A DNA stretch of 64,000 bases from positions 36,676,941-36,740,940 of the forward strand of contig NC_135378.1 in assembly GCF_049243985.1 (NCBI RefSeq), in the 5' to 3' direction. Both the position numbers and the translations under genes were made by a program. The DNA is from Paroedura picta. Taxonomy: Eukaryota > Chordata > Lepidosauria > Squamata > Gekkonidae. Positions within the stretch are counted from its first letter, which is position 1; every line of letters begins with the position of its first letter. Under the pieces are notes generated by a model. That model ran no database searches and was not told the DNA's origin. It saw only the letters and a list, made by a program, of their open reading frames with translations. Below, one piece after another: positions 11,801 through 22,400 of this stretch.

Positions 11801-14800
11801 GAGGGTGCATCCACTCCAGGAGAGGAGCTTTGCAAAGAGTCAGTTCCAAGCATGATTCCATTGTGGGCTTAATAGATTTGAACAATTAAAGATTTTGCCC
11901 ATAGTGAAGGGTCCAGGCTCAAAGATACATAGGCTGGGTGCTCAGTCAAAAACCAGAAATTATTTATTTATTTATTTTTCCATTTACATTCCATCCTTCT
12001 CCAAATGCTCAGGGCAGATCACATCAAACAAAATGCAACTTCAATAAATATGATACAATTAAAAATTTAAAAATTCTAGGACTGTAACAGTTAAAATTAG
12101 CTTACATAAAAGCTGCCTCCTTCTCCTGGGAGCATGGGGGGGGGAGTACATGATATATACCTAGATGTTGGTAGGTTTGGGGCAGGGGGGTCAGCAGGTC
12201 TGTGGTCATTTCAAGGCCTCAACCATAGGCCTGGCAGAACAGCTCAGTCTTGCAAGCCCTGTGGAACTGTCTGAGGCAGGGGTAGTCAAACTGCGGCCCT
12301 CCAGATGTCCATGGACTACAATTCCCAGGAGCCCCCTGCCAGCATTCGCTGGCAGGGGGCTCCTGGGAACTGTAGTCCATGGACATCTGGAGGGCCGCAG
12401 TTTGACTACCCCTGGTCTGAGGTCTCACAGGGCCCTGATCTCAAAAAGGCCCTGGCCCAGGCCAGTTTAACCTCCTTGGGGCTGGGGATCCTGAGTAGAT
12501 TCTGGTTGCTAGATTTCAGCATTCTTTGCATTATATTGGTAATTCATCCTTCTTTCAAAAAGTTCAGAGCAGTAAAATAGGCTATACTATAGCTGGTTCA
12601 AGCTCACCTAGCAAACTTTATGGCTGAGCAGGAATTTGAACCTAGGCTTCGTGTCCAAATCTAAAGTATCCATTACAGTGTAGTAGTTCATATAACAGTT
12701 GAAGTACTACTTGACAACATACAACTGCCAGTAAGGGGGGGGGGGAGACACCACACTGGCCTTCATAATCTGTGCTGCAGGCAGAGATCCAGATTTTGCA
12801 GGGATTTCCACTGACTGCCCCCAGCCTACAAAGGTAACCACAGATACTCAGGATCGGCCATTTCCTTGGAACAGCCCTCTATCAATTTAAAAGCTTCAGG
12901 ATTGTGGGAGGAAAGGGGAAACAAGCATCTTTGGGCTCCTTTCTACAATGAATCCAAGTCCCCAGCAACTCACCAGATGCCAGCAATGCCGAGCTCCTGT
13001 TAAGCAAGGCAAATTGCTAAAGAACAACACAATAACAAAAACTGTTTCATTTGTACCTCTCAACAGGACAGGTTAGTTTTCTAACAAACTAATACACACT
13101 TTCCCCATTTTTAATCAAGACAGTCTTGAACCGAACAGGAGAAAAACCTAGGGCTAACAAAATGTATTTTGATTGCACAATGAACCAGAAAGGTACAAAA
13201 CAGGAGTCTCTGCCCTCCTAAATTGAAGGGCTCCCTTCCAAGCCCACGGACTTCAATGAGCTTGCCTCTGCTTAGGATGGCACTGGTAAACAGGACCATG
13301 TGACCTGTGGGCCTGGCTACTGCAAAATGAGGCCTACAATCCTGCTATCCAGAGCTACTCTGCCTTCCGTATGCTACGGGCAAATCCAGAGTGGTGGTAA
13401 CAGAGTGGCCCTTTCATATGCTTTAAACTTGGATTGTGACATCACTGGCTAAAAAGGTTAGCCGCTGTTGCTATAGGTGGTATTTCTGTGTTGCCTCCAA
13501 AAGCCATCTTCACTCCTTCAGTACAGCTCAGATGCATATGCAAGGGGGGGGGGAGCCCATTATAAATTAAACACTGAATCAGAAAGGGTATGTCGCTACC
13601 TGGAGTTGGCCACTTTAAGGTCACAGAAGTGGGTGAGCAAAGCTTTCACTACATCATGGCAGACAACTTTAACGACATCAATGTTACTGAGCCGATGTCG
13701 CAGCTGCTTGGCAACTTCCCAGAAGTCTTCCGAGAGCAAGTGGTACAGCTGCCCCTCATCCCGGCTGAGGTGTCCATACCAGGACAAAATGTAATCTCTG
13801 TAGGTGTAGTCAAACACTGAAACAAAGCGATAACGAAATATGAAATATCAGAATTCAGGTAAGAAGACAGAAAGAAAGAAAAAAAAGGGGGGGGGAGAGA
13901 TGTTATGAAGAACTAGGGGCTGGAAAAGGCTGCTCATTTCTATCTTTCGGGTACTGCATTTTCTCTACTTTCTAAGAACAAGAAATCTAATTCCAAAAGA
14001 AATTTCCAAAGGTCACCAAGGAGGAAGAAGAGTGGGTTTTTGGTGAACCATTTTTAATTACCTGAAGAACTCTCAAAGCAGCTTACAATCCCCCTACCCT
14101 CCCTCTCTCCACAACAGACACCCTGTGAGGTAGATAAGGCTGAGAGAGCTCTGAGAAAACTATGACTGGCACAAAGTCATCCAGCTGGCTGTACGTGGAG
14201 GAAGACTATAAGTGGATATGACTGGTCATCTACATGTCCCATGTAACTATAAGTTACCACAAGTTGAAACTCCCCCCTACATTTTTAACAAATATAAATA
14301 AAAACATGGCATCATAAATATTCTAAGCTTTATTTTACAAAGTCATCCAGCATCTATAGCTCTAACATGCCTTCATGCAATGCCTCTTGGTCATTTAGCT
14401 TATTTTTTAATTCCGCCCTTCTTCCAAGTAGCTCAGAATGGTATACATTATTCTCCCCTTCCCCATGCTAGCTTGACAACAATTTTGGGAGCTAAGTTAG
14501 CCAGAAACACAGTGACTGGCCCAAGATCACCTAGCATGCTACATGATACAGTAGAAATTTGAACTGGGGCTTTCCAGATTGTATTGACGCTCTAATCACT
14601 ACAACAAAATTTGAGACCAATGGCACCTTTAAGACCAGCAAAGATTTATTCAAGGCTTGAGCATTGTGTGCAGGCACACTCCCTCAAGAGACTTCCTTGT
14701 GTGCAGACACACGAAAGCTAACGCCTTGCATAAATCTTTATGAGTGCTTTGCAGAAGGCAGGTTTCACAGGCCTGAATCATCAGCACGATAAACAATGCT

Positions 14801-17800
14801 AACCTCTCAATCTACTGCTTTTGTGACAAAGAATTTTAATTTCATTTGTAAAAGTTCTTAATAAAGGTTATAAGCGCAGCTTTACTAAAGCACAGAGCCC
14901 CAAACGACTCTGGAACAGTGTTATGGAAGGCCGTTCAAAGCTATACAATCTGTTTTCCAACATGGATGCACAAAGTGTGCTTTTTTGCAAATAACAACAC
15001 ATTAATGTTGGATTGTTGAAACAATTAAACTGATTAATTGGCTGATGTCTTTTTTGTCTATGGTGTTTATTCTAGCAACTAACTCTCCAGTGGAGAGTTT
15101 ACTGCACTAAGAACAGGACTGCATGCTTGTCAATCATTCTGAAGATAAAATTAAAGTATTCTCTGTAACAAGGTCCTTAACTCTGAAGTGATCTGTGGTT
15201 GGTTCCAGATTCCTACATGTCAAATCCTAATGCACTGTCTACTCCCCAGGACTAGTCCAGCACTCTGGACATTAAGCTACACTGGCCTTACGTGATCAAT
15301 CTTTTAACATGATAGGATGCTCCAACTCCATGGCATCCTATAAAATGGAAACACAATTTACAACTTCTACTTCAGCCATAATAGTACACAATGCCATCAT
15401 ACAAAAGACATTCCAGCTCCAGTTGTATCAGTAGCACTAGGAGTTTTCATCCTTGTATTCTAAACACTCCTTAGAATACCTGGAGTAATTGCTTCTCATA
15501 CAATAACATTATCTTCAGAATCTTAAATGTTCCTATGAGTTGCTCACCTTCTTTCAAAGCTTTATCCATGTTATGAGAAATTATCACTCTTCTAGACGGG
15601 ACAGGTTCATGTGCACTTCCAGAGAAAAGATTCTGAAAGAAAACATGCGCACACATATGCTGTAAGAGATGGAGGAAAGATGCATAGAAGAAGTGCTTCA
15701 TTACTCGCTTTGCCTTGCAGAGACATAGCTAGCCACACTATTATAAACAGCAATTTTGCGACAAAGCAGGACTGCCAAGTTTTGCTAAGCAGGACAATCT
15801 TCTCTTTACAAACTTGATCAACCTTTTATCATATAGGCACAATATACAATTAGAATGTACATAAAATTTAAATTATTTAACATTTTCAAAACTGTTTTGC
15901 CAATGTTTTTGAACTGTCTTTTAAAATAATAAATAATAAAAATGCAACCAATAGTAAAATAATAAATAATAAAAATGCAACCAATAGTACATTATTTCGT
16001 GGCCACAGAACATGAGACAAAATGCCACCAAAAATCTGATGGCATTATTAGAGTCCACATTCAGCATTTCTATTGCCAATAAAAAGGAAAAATACACGCC
16101 CAATAAGTGTACATTGGAAAAGATATTCAATATTTTGGGGAAGCAACTGAAATGCCTCTCTATAAATCCCTGCTGTCTTATCTTGGTTCACAGAGAGTAC
16201 AATCCTGGTCAGTTTGGCAGTCAAGGGGAAAATGAGGCTATGTTGACCCCCCCCCCCCAACACTTCTACATAGATAAAAGGCACCAACAAAACTGGATCC
16301 AGCAACCTAAAGATGTCAGGACTGCAGATCTTTCCTATGTTCCCCTCCCTCCTGCATCCATTTCCAATTCAAAAGAAGTTTATTTTGGCGTCTAATCCAT
16401 GTGCTGATAAAAAATCAGAAAAGGTGATGTCATCCCCTTCCCCACTACCTGATCCTTGGCTCAGACATCCAGCACAAATTGTTGATGTCTGTTGTGTACA
16501 TAATCATTTCATACTCTTGGTATTTGTAGTATCGAGAAAAATAAAAACCTTGATAACAATTTCTAGTATGTGGTAAAAAGCATATGGAGGCAGTCCAGAA
16601 CAGGTGATGATGTCAATTCCGGTGACATGCCATTCCCAGGGGACATGGCAGGGTAAGGTGTGGCCAGCTGACATCACATCTGGGGCTCCTCAAAACCTGA
16701 AAAATATTTCAGGAACTCCTCCATGGAGTACAATCCCTTTCATTTTCTCCCCACCACAAATACTGACATCTTGTTTCTAATCCTTGCTAGAAAGAATAAC
16801 TGCCAACACTTGAAATAAGTTCTTGGACCAAACTTTGGCTTCTATCTGATAGGGTTGGTATGTGCAAGAATCAGTAAGTGTCAAATTATATAGCACCATT
16901 TTCAATTACTATGCTCCACCACCAACTGCTGGAGAAAATCCCAGGTGATAAACAGTGTAATCCTAAACATCCTTCTAAATGCATGAAACCCAATATTTTT
17001 GATCCTTACCATTTTGCCGACTAATATTTATGAAAAGCCCCAGCGGGCAGAGCGCTGTCTGAGGTGTCCGAGCGGCATTTCTGCCCACATGGGTAAATCT
17101 GGCCGCACCCAGACCGGATTGGGCCAGCCACTGGAGCACCCAGCTCCTACAGCCGCCCATGAAGCGCTTGTGCCCACAAATGTGCCTGGCTCCTGAGGAT
17201 GGGTCCCCTGAGGCTGTGCCGCCTAAGAGATGCCCGCGCCGCCTACATGAGCCATTTGCCATCGACAGGCTGAGAGCACAGCGCCAGCTCATGCTGCATG
17301 GCACAACAACCAGGGTAGGCCTACAGCGCTGGGGGGAGGGGCCACAGGACTGCCTTTCCCGCACACCGCCTCCCCCTGCCCCCCCCCACTACCGCCTGCT
17401 GCATTCAGGGATGCAGCAGGCTTTTTTACTAGTATATATATAAAAGACCAGTCATAAAATCCATTATAAAACCACCTCATAGGCTAAGAAGGGATTGCAC
17501 TGAGCGCATCTAAGGCTAGTGCTCAAGAGTGCTTATATTTTTCTTCTTTTCCAGATTTCTACATAAAAATATGGTGCTGGCCACTAAAATACTGATTCTT
17601 CTATTTCATAGAATTTTTCATGCATTGCCACAAGCCCATCTACAGGGTTCCTAACATCAACCAGCAGAAACACATTTCTTGTTAACAGCATTAACCAGGA
17701 GAGGAGAGGAGAGAAATCAAATTACATGCCTGGTCCAGATGCAAATTTAGCACAAATGAATGTTGTGTGATATACCAGGTGAAGAGCATATCACAATAGG

Positions 17801-20756
17801 CTTGTGGACATCAAGTCCTAAAACCTAATCACAGCGACCAGGCAGAAAAAGCAGCCACCAGAAAGCAGGGAAGCTTTGTCTACTGCCTCTCAGCTTCTAC
17901 TGCCTGTAGCCAATTAGCCTCATACATTCAACTCCTGTTTACAGCTGGCCCTGAAGATACTGACAGTTCTAACTTTTTCTTTGTAAAAATTCATGCTGGT
18001 TGTAAATTCTGTAAAATGCATCATGTGAGCCAGTGAGGAATACTCATAGGCCTATTTAGCCCCATGGGCAATGTGTGCAATCCATAACAAAAATACATCT
18101 CTACTGTTATCATCAAGAGCCTCTTGTGGCGCAGAGTGGTAAGGCAGCAGACATGCAGTCTAAAAGCTCTGCCCATGAGGTTGGGAGTTCAATCCCAGCA
18201 GCCGGCTCAAGGTTGACTCAGCCTTCCATCCTTCTGAGGTTGGTAAAATGAGTACCCAGCTCGCTGAGGGGTAAATGGTAATGACTGGGGAAGGCACTGG
18301 CAAACCTTCTCGTATTGAGTCTGCCATGAAAATGCTAGAGGGCGTCACCCCAAGGGTCAGACATGACCCAGTGCTTGCACAGGGGATACCTTTACCTTAC
18401 TGTTATCACCATAATCATACTAGCTTTGTGTACTGGTTAAAAGCAGGAGCTTCCAATCTGGAGATCCATGTTTGATCCCCCACTCCTCCACAGGTAGCCA
18501 GCTGGGTGGTGACCTTGGGCTAGTCACAGTCTTGTTAGAGATGTCCTCACCGAGCAGTTTTGTCAGAACTCTCTCAACTCCACTTACTTCACAGAGTATC
18601 TGTTGCAGGGGGAGAAAGGGAAGGTGACTGTAAGCCATTTTGAGACTCTCTTGGGTAGTGAAAAGCGGGGTAGAAATCCCAACTATTCTTTATATGTTCT
18701 TCTTTATATGTAGCAGACTAAATACATGTTTTCTACCCTACCAGTGCTCATCCTCACCCTGAGCAGCCCTGGCTGCAGCCTTACAAGGTTTCAGCAGGCC
18801 TGCCCAGGGGAAGGCCCGGGGTCCCTGACAGCATTCCCTCTGCCTTGAAAAGGCCTGCTGTTGCCTCTCCAGGGAATGGCAACATGGGGGGTTTGTAGAG
18901 ACCCACATATGCTGACTAAATGCACTTCATTTTAATAAGCAATGTGTTCAGTGTTGAAGTTTCAGTGCTAACCCTTGCTAGTCTTGTGGGGGGGGGGGGG
19001 AGTCCTACTGCTTCTCACGGATGAAATGGTAAAGCTGTGGCTATGCCTGGTCTACACCACTTCAAACAGCACACAGGAGTCATCCACAGGAATATCCTGC
19101 ATACTGAAAAGTAGATCCTTCGCCCTTGATATCTAGTTGTCTGCATGCAGAGATTTCTTTTGCAGGGTGGAGCAGTCAGCCACGTGAGCCCCCCCCCCCT
19201 GTTTTTGTAGTGATATAGCCCATCCACCGATGTATCCCATCAGTAAAAACCAGCCCCCCAGACATAAGACTTCTGGCAACATGATGTCTTCTTTCTCAGT
19301 TTTTTACACTACCAGCTGAGCATTTTAGCTAGAAATCAGAACAGGGAGAACATCCATTCAAGCTAACCAAAGAGAGAGGTGGTGGTAGAAGCTGAGCTGC
19401 TTTTCCTGTATTTTATTCATGGACCCATAAAACCCATGAACTCTTTCAAACACACACGTTAAAAAGACTAACTTGTCCTATTGGAATGGGGTTAAAAAGT
19501 ACTGTTAAGAAATTCTGAACATTTTACTACTGTATGTTTTACAGTGTAAAAAACTCCTGTGACATTTCAAATATTGCAGCCAAAATAGCAGGGAAAGCTG
19601 CATCATCACTGCACAGACAGGTACACATCATGTCCTATGGTAACAGGTAACAGGAGGAGGAAAGGAAGGAGGGAGAGTGACACCAGGGCCAAGCTAAGGG
19701 CACACACATCCACCCTCTACTTTGAGTAGACTTGCCCCCCCCCCCCCAGTCTTTTGTTGATACTGCAAAAGAAGAGATCTAAGCTGGATCAATTGGGGCT
19801 ACTTTCTAAAAAGATAAATGCCAGGAGTCAAGTTTACTTAGAAGCAATATCTATGATCTAGTCATGCCTACTATGACCCCCCCTTCCCAGATTAAGCTCC
19901 CTCAATGTCCCCCCCCCATATCACCTAAACCCAGCCTGAATATCATGCTCATCATATGAAAGAAGCTGGTACAGCTTGCCCTGCTCATGCGCCCTAAGAG
20001 GGACTGTGGTTTTGCCTCTTCCCCCGTCCGCAGCCCTGATCCCAATCTCAGATGCACGCACTAAAGCACACTCTGCATATGTTCAGAGGCACCCCTTCCT
20101 AAACCGAGAAGACGGGGAGGGAGGCTCGGAGTTCAGCCCGGTGACTCCGTGGCAGAGAGCACCGTCCGCGGCTAGCGACGAGGGCCGGCGATGCCAAAGG
20201 CAGGCGGGGCGCGCTTCCTTACCGCGGCAGCCTGCAGCAGCGGGTCGGCCTTGTCCTTCCCCGGATAGCGGCGGCTCCACACGGCTGGGAAATCCGGCGG
20301 CGGCCGGAGGTGTCTGCTGTGGCCGAGCAGAGCCAGCAGGGTCCCGAGAAAGAAGGAGCTGGCGGCGCAGCCCAGGTAGAAGGCGAGCCGGAGCAGGAGC
20401 AACGCCCAGCTCTGCTGTCCGCCGCCCGCCTCTTCCCCCGAGGGCGGCCGGCCCAGAGCGAAGAGGGAGCCCGCCAGCAACAGCAGCAGCAGCAGCAGCA
20501 GCCCCAGTCCGGCGATAGCCAGCATAGAGCGGGGCGAGCCGCACTCCGGCGTCGCCGGCGTCTCCTCCTCGTCGTCGTCCTCCTCGTCGTCGCCCTCGGC
20601 CGCGGTTGTTGGGACGCTGCTGCTGCTGCTGCTGCTGCAGGACTCGCCGCCGGGGCTCTGCGCCCCGGGAGAGCCGCCGGAGCCCCCGGCAGAGCCTGCT
20701 GCCTCAAGCTGGCCGCTGCTGCAGGAGATGTTAGCGGTGTCTGCATCGGGGAACAT
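2780..20756 (-). CDS. SNX25: SNX25 (sorting nexin 25), 5' six coding exons, gene continues past left edge
   Basis: Six exons join in frame on the minus strand (534, 85, 217, 173, 187 and 71 coding bases, 422 full codons plus one base). The product matches sorting nexin 25 by recall: exon 3 reads [15 protein letters not shown], exon 4 [11 protein letters not shown], exon 5 [18 protein letters not shown], exon 6 [18 protein letters not shown]. Residues 1-178 hold a Ser-rich and acidic leader and two hydrophobic segments (about 79-101 and 117-145). From about residue 206 the PXA domain begins. The family (SNX13/14/19/25) is anchored to endomembranes and carries PXA, RGS, PX and nexin-C domains; the last three must lie outside the window. 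Known roles are endosomal/lysosomal trafficking and receptor turnover. All splice sites are GT-AG and phases agree. An upstream in-frame ATG at 20867 would add 37 Arg-rich residues; I prefer 20756. Head-to-head with CFAP97. Confidence 0.93.
4567..4693. repeat. Tandem duplication, period 70 bp
   Basis: 4567-4623 and 4637-4693 share ACCTTAACCTAAATAGTG and GTGGAGATACTAATTC with a few differences. In the SNX25 intron between exons 5 and 6. Confidence 0.85.
5164..5350 (-). CDS. SNX25: SNX25 coding exon 5 (end of PXA domain)
   Basis: Acceptor AAACCTGCAG|TGCTG and donor CTAAG|GTACCC. Encodes [38 protein letters not shown] and [13 protein letters not shown]. Frame stays open and phases fit exons 4 and 6. 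Confidence 0.95.
5681..6242 (-). mobile_element. Non-autonomous Helitron-like element, copy 1
   Basis: On the minus strand it starts TCAGATAGTC and ends with a hairpin (GCCCATTGTA, 7-nt loop, TACAATGGGC), then TCTTTTC and CTAG followed by host T. TC start, 3' hairpin and CTRR end are Helitron hallmarks, and no terminal inverted repeat or target duplication is seen. The host base before TC is G rather than the expected A. GC-rich interior without transposase. Lies in SNX25 intron 5. Confidence 0.72.
6514..6670 (-). mobile_element. Sauria-type tRNA SINE, internally deleted, reversed
   Basis: GAAGAAGAGCTG tail, then GGCCCAAGATCACCCAGATA and the head CCACTACACTAAGCTGGCTC. The middle is missing. 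Confidence 0.65.
6880..7052 (-). CDS. SNX25: SNX25 coding exon 4 (PXA domain)
   Basis: Acceptor CATTCTAG|ACTGG and donor AAAAG|GTAGC. Encodes [36 protein letters not shown] and [18 protein letters not shown]. It has no ATG of its own, so a simple open-frame scan misses it. Confidence 0.93.
7363..8725 (-). mobile_element. Sauria-type SINE split by the CR1 LINE
   Basis: The 3' half lies at about 7363-7445 (ACACCCTGTGAGGTAGATGA, GCTGACCCAAGAT) and the 5' half at about 8618-8725 (GATCACACAGCCGGCTGCAT). Together they form one reversed SINE into which the CR1 element was inserted. Confidence 0.65.
7446..8617 (+). mobile_element. CR1-type LINE, 5'-truncated, reverse-transcriptase C-terminal half
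   Basis: Translates as [32 protein letters not shown], then in another frame [11 protein letters not shown] with the FADD catalytic motif, [19 protein letters not shown] and [18 protein letters not shown]. At least two frameshifts (near 7.72 kb and 8.44 kb) show it is dead. The 3' end CCAACTCTATGATTCTATGA is the CR1 tail with its short ATTCTATG repeat. It splits an older SINE. Confidence 0.92.
9266..9573 (+). mobile_element. tRNA-headed SINE with (ACCTTT) tail and inverted 5' duplication
   Basis: Head GAGCCTCTTGTGGCGCAGAG, B-box-like GGGAGTTCAATCCC, body GGGGAAGGCACTGGCAAACC and GAGGGCGTCACCCCAAGGGT, tail CCTTTACCTTTACCTTT. TTTGTCCCA occurs before (9257-9265) and after (9565-9573), a likely target duplication. 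Between the left duplication and the head is an inverted copy of the first 16 bases. Confidence 0.85.
12277..12414. mobile_element. hAT-type fold-back element (138 bp) with 8-bp target duplication
   Basis: Begins CAGGGGTAGTCAAAC and ends GTTTGACTACCCCTG. The two 67-bp arms differ at one base and enclose a 4-nt loop (ATTC). Flanked by exact GTCTGAGG repeats (12269-12276, 12415-12422). An 8-bp duplication and CAG...CTG ends indicate hAT. No coding capacity. In SNX25 intron 3. Confidence 0.9.
13600..13816 (-). CDS. SNX25: SNX25 coding exon 3 (PXA domain start)
   Basis: Acceptor TTGTTTCAG|TG and donor TCCAG|GTAGCG. Encodes the first part of the PXA domain, with [35 protein letters not shown] and [13 protein letters not shown]. 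Very close to mammalian SNX25. Phases 1 in and 2 out match the neighbours. Confidence 0.95.
14031..14240 (-). mobile_element. Sauria-type tRNA SINE, head lost, reversed
   Basis: CTCAAAGCAGCTTACAATCC, CAACAGACACCCTGTGAGGT, CATCCAGCTGGCTGTACGTG. Confidence 0.7.
14395..14615. mobile_element. Old SINE-like repeat
   Basis: GGCCCAAGATCACCTAGCAT and ATCACTACAACAAAATTTGA resemble a reversed tRNA-type SINE; the other end does not match Sauria copies well. A similar decayed repeat is at 12505-12690 (TCACCTAGCAAACTTTATGG). Confidence 0.4.
14605..14740. mobile_element. Decayed copy of the 2.2-kb palindromic repeat
   Basis: Shares CCTTTAAGACCAGCAAAGATTT-type sequence and the inverted GAAAGCTAACGCCTTGCATA arm. 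The ends are not defined. Confidence 0.5.
15548..15632 (-). CDS. SNX25: SNX25 coding exon 2
   Basis: Acceptor TTTCTTTCAG|AATC and donor GAAG|GTGAGC. Encodes [15 protein letters not shown] then [13 protein letters not shown], phase 0 in and phase 1 out. The internal MDKALKE is the start used by the short human SNX25 isoform as I recall it, so this exon may also serve a shorter isoform. Confidence 0.9.
15923..15988. repeat. Exact tandem duplication, 33 bp x 2
   Basis: Two identical copies of an AT-rich unit ending ATGCAACCAATAGT. No mismatch, so recent. Confidence 0.9.
16595..16735 (-). mobile_element. Fragment of the 53.8-kb hAT-like family
   Basis: In reverse complement it matches the interior of the 53.8-kb element (TTTTTCAGG, GATGTCAGCTGGCCACACC). 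No ends are preserved. Confidence 0.5.
17003..17432 (+). mobile_element. Non-autonomous Helitron-like element, copy 2
   Basis: Plus-strand 3' end: 11-bp stem GCCTGCTGCAT / ATGCAGCAGGC with 6-nt loop, then TTTTTTA and CTAG followed by host T. The 5' end is placed at TCCTTACC after host A, less certain. The interior is GC-rich like the other copies. In SNX25 intron 1. Confidence 0.65.
18112..18400 (+). mobile_element. tRNA-headed SINE with (ACCTTT) tail, second copy
   Basis: Same family as 9.3 kb: AAGAGCCTCTTGTGGCGCAG, GTTCAATCCCAGCAGCCGG, AGGGCGTCACCCCAAGGGTC, tail ATACCTTTACCTT. Near full length. Confidence 0.85.
18421..18700 (+). mobile_element. Sauria-type tRNA SINE, older copy
   Basis: TTTGTGTACTGGTTAAAAGC head, AGCCAGCTGGGTGGTGACC, AAGCCATTTTGAGACTCTCT and GGTAGTGAAAAGCGGGGTAG. 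Confidence 0.75.
20223..20756 (-). CDS. SNX25: SNX25 coding exon 1
   Basis: Starts [12 protein letters not shown] and ends with AAA in phase 0 at donor GCG|GTAAGG. Residues 41-47 are a seven-Ser run encoded by pure AGC; about 56-65 is an Asp/Glu run; about 79-101 is a membrane segment containing nine Leu in a row, seven of them CTG; about 117-145 is a second hydrophobic segment. The exon lies inside a CpG island. The start could instead be the in-frame ATG at 20867. Confidence 0.85.
20481..20501 (-). repeat. SNX25: (CTG)7 coding repeat in SNX25 exon 1
   Basis: Seven pure CTG codons in the first membrane segment, followed by TTG CTG to make nine Leu. Confidence 0.9.
20616..20636 (-). repeat. 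SNX25: (AGC)7 coding repeat in SNX25 exon 1
   Basis: Seven pure AGC codons coding Ser in the N-terminal tail, preceded by TGC (Cys). Confidence 0.9.
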
Positions 20757-22317
20757 GCTCCAGCCAGCGGCGGGAACAAGCGCATCTCCCGCCGCGGAGG
20801 CCCCCTCGCAAGGTCGCGGCTCTCCCCACCACAGTCGTCGCCTTCTTCCTCTTGCTCCGCGCGCCACAACAGCAGAGGCGGCCGGCAGGGCTCATGCCCG
20901 GGATCCGCCAAGGAAGCGACCCCCCCCCCCCCGGTCCCTTGCCTCTGCTGCGGAGTGGAGGCCGCCTGCACGGCTAACACAAGCGGCGGCGAGTGGCTCG
21001 CATCGCGCCCGGGCGCCGGAGGAGGCCCCGCCGAGCCTGTTTCCGTGCGGCAAGGGGCGGAGGAACCGCCTGAATGGGTGCTGCCGGGAACCAGGCCATG
21101 TGCGCTCGGCGGGCCAAGGCGGGGCCAGAGACGGCAAGGCAGCGGCCTTCTCTCCCCCCGCGGCTCTGGTGTCAATCTGAGCCGTAGCTGGCCCGCGACT
21201 GAATCCCCGGGATTTTGCTTCTGCAAAGAATCCCTCCCAGCGTTGCTCGAGGCCTGCAGTCCTAAGAACGCCTTTCTGGGAGTCAGCCAAGCTGGATAAA
21301 CCCGGAATACTTCTGGGTGGATTTGTTGAGGATTTCCCCCCTTCCATGGCTAGGGACAGCAAACCAGGCGCGGAGTCAACATGGGAGTGGGGCTTGGCTT
21401 CTTTATTTAGAGTCTCATATCTAGGGTATTTATATTTATCACAGGGCAGAGTTACACACAGGAAGGCTATTAATGATATCCTTATATGTGGCCAACAAGG
21501 TACAATGGCTATGCAGACAGGTTGGGAAATCCCCCTAAATACTAATATCTAAATTTTTAATCCATTCAGTAGAAGCTGAGGAGAGCACAACGAGCTCTGT
21601 CACATCTCCCTGGAAAGCATGATACTCACGTTCCTGTGATGGATTGTTTAGAATTACAGTACATTTTAAAATCTTTTACAGGGTCTTACTTTGGAACTTT
21701 AATAATTGTCTGCTATACATATTTTGTATGTGTAACGAACTGGTATGTGTTAAAACCAGGCCTTTGAAGAAGGCCCTAGAAGGACTGAAACGGGTTGGTC
21801 TATTGGTTCATAGACACTATATAGCCTATGGGCTGTATAGGCTTTTCTTCCTAAAGTCCTAAATTCCTAAATCCTTCCTAAATTCCTAAAGTTTTTAAAA
21901 ATTGTGCACAATAAAAGTTATACAATTATAACATTAATACAGTCAACTTTTGAAGGTCCTGTCATCCGTTGGGTTTTTTATGGTCTCTGAACTGAACTGA
22001 GCCTGTTTGTATTCTATTAGCTGTCTTCCATACTCTGTGGCAAGTCATCCTGCGGGCCGCTTGTTGGTGTTTATTTTTATGGACATTGGGTGGAGCTGAT
22101 TTCATCCATGTTTGCAACCATTTATTTCCTAGATTTAAATTTTGTGATCGCAGGATTTGTGTAGATCTTATTTCTAGGTGTTGGGACTTTAGTCAGCCAT
22201 GTCTTTTTGGATGGGAAGCTCATTGTTTGCAATGATCTTTTTTATATTTATGAAGATTATTTATGTTATATTTATTAAAAATTTGAAATTTTGAAACCTA
22301 ACATTTAATGTTTTATT

Positions 22318-22400
22318 TATGTATTTTAAACCTTTGTAAGCTGCCTTGAGCCTCCAGGGAAGGGCAGGATACAAATGTAATAAATAAATGACAAATAAAA
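22318..22400 (+). mobile_element. L2-type LINE 3' tail
   Basis: TAAGCTGCCTTGAGCCTCCA then GGGCAGGATACAAATGTAAT and an AATAAATAAATG tail. Confidence 0.65.

Larger units (their letters stand above)
19976..21270. promoter_or_regulatory. CpG island over SNX25 exon 1
   Basis: About 1.3 kb of strongly GC- and CpG-rich sequence in an otherwise AT-rich area. It covers SNX25 exon 1 and upstream DNA and is the likely SNX25 promoter. Long open frames on both strands here (for example plus 20310-21299 and minus 20219-21226) are by-products of base composition. The transcription start cannot be placed. Confidence 0.8.

Noticed and set aside
20219-21226. 335-codon minus frame and 329-codon plus frame across the SNX25 CpG island
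   Set aside because: They overlap SNX25 exon 1 in other frames, consist of Arg/Ala/Gly/Pro low-complexity sequence and match no family; GC-rich DNA has few stops.
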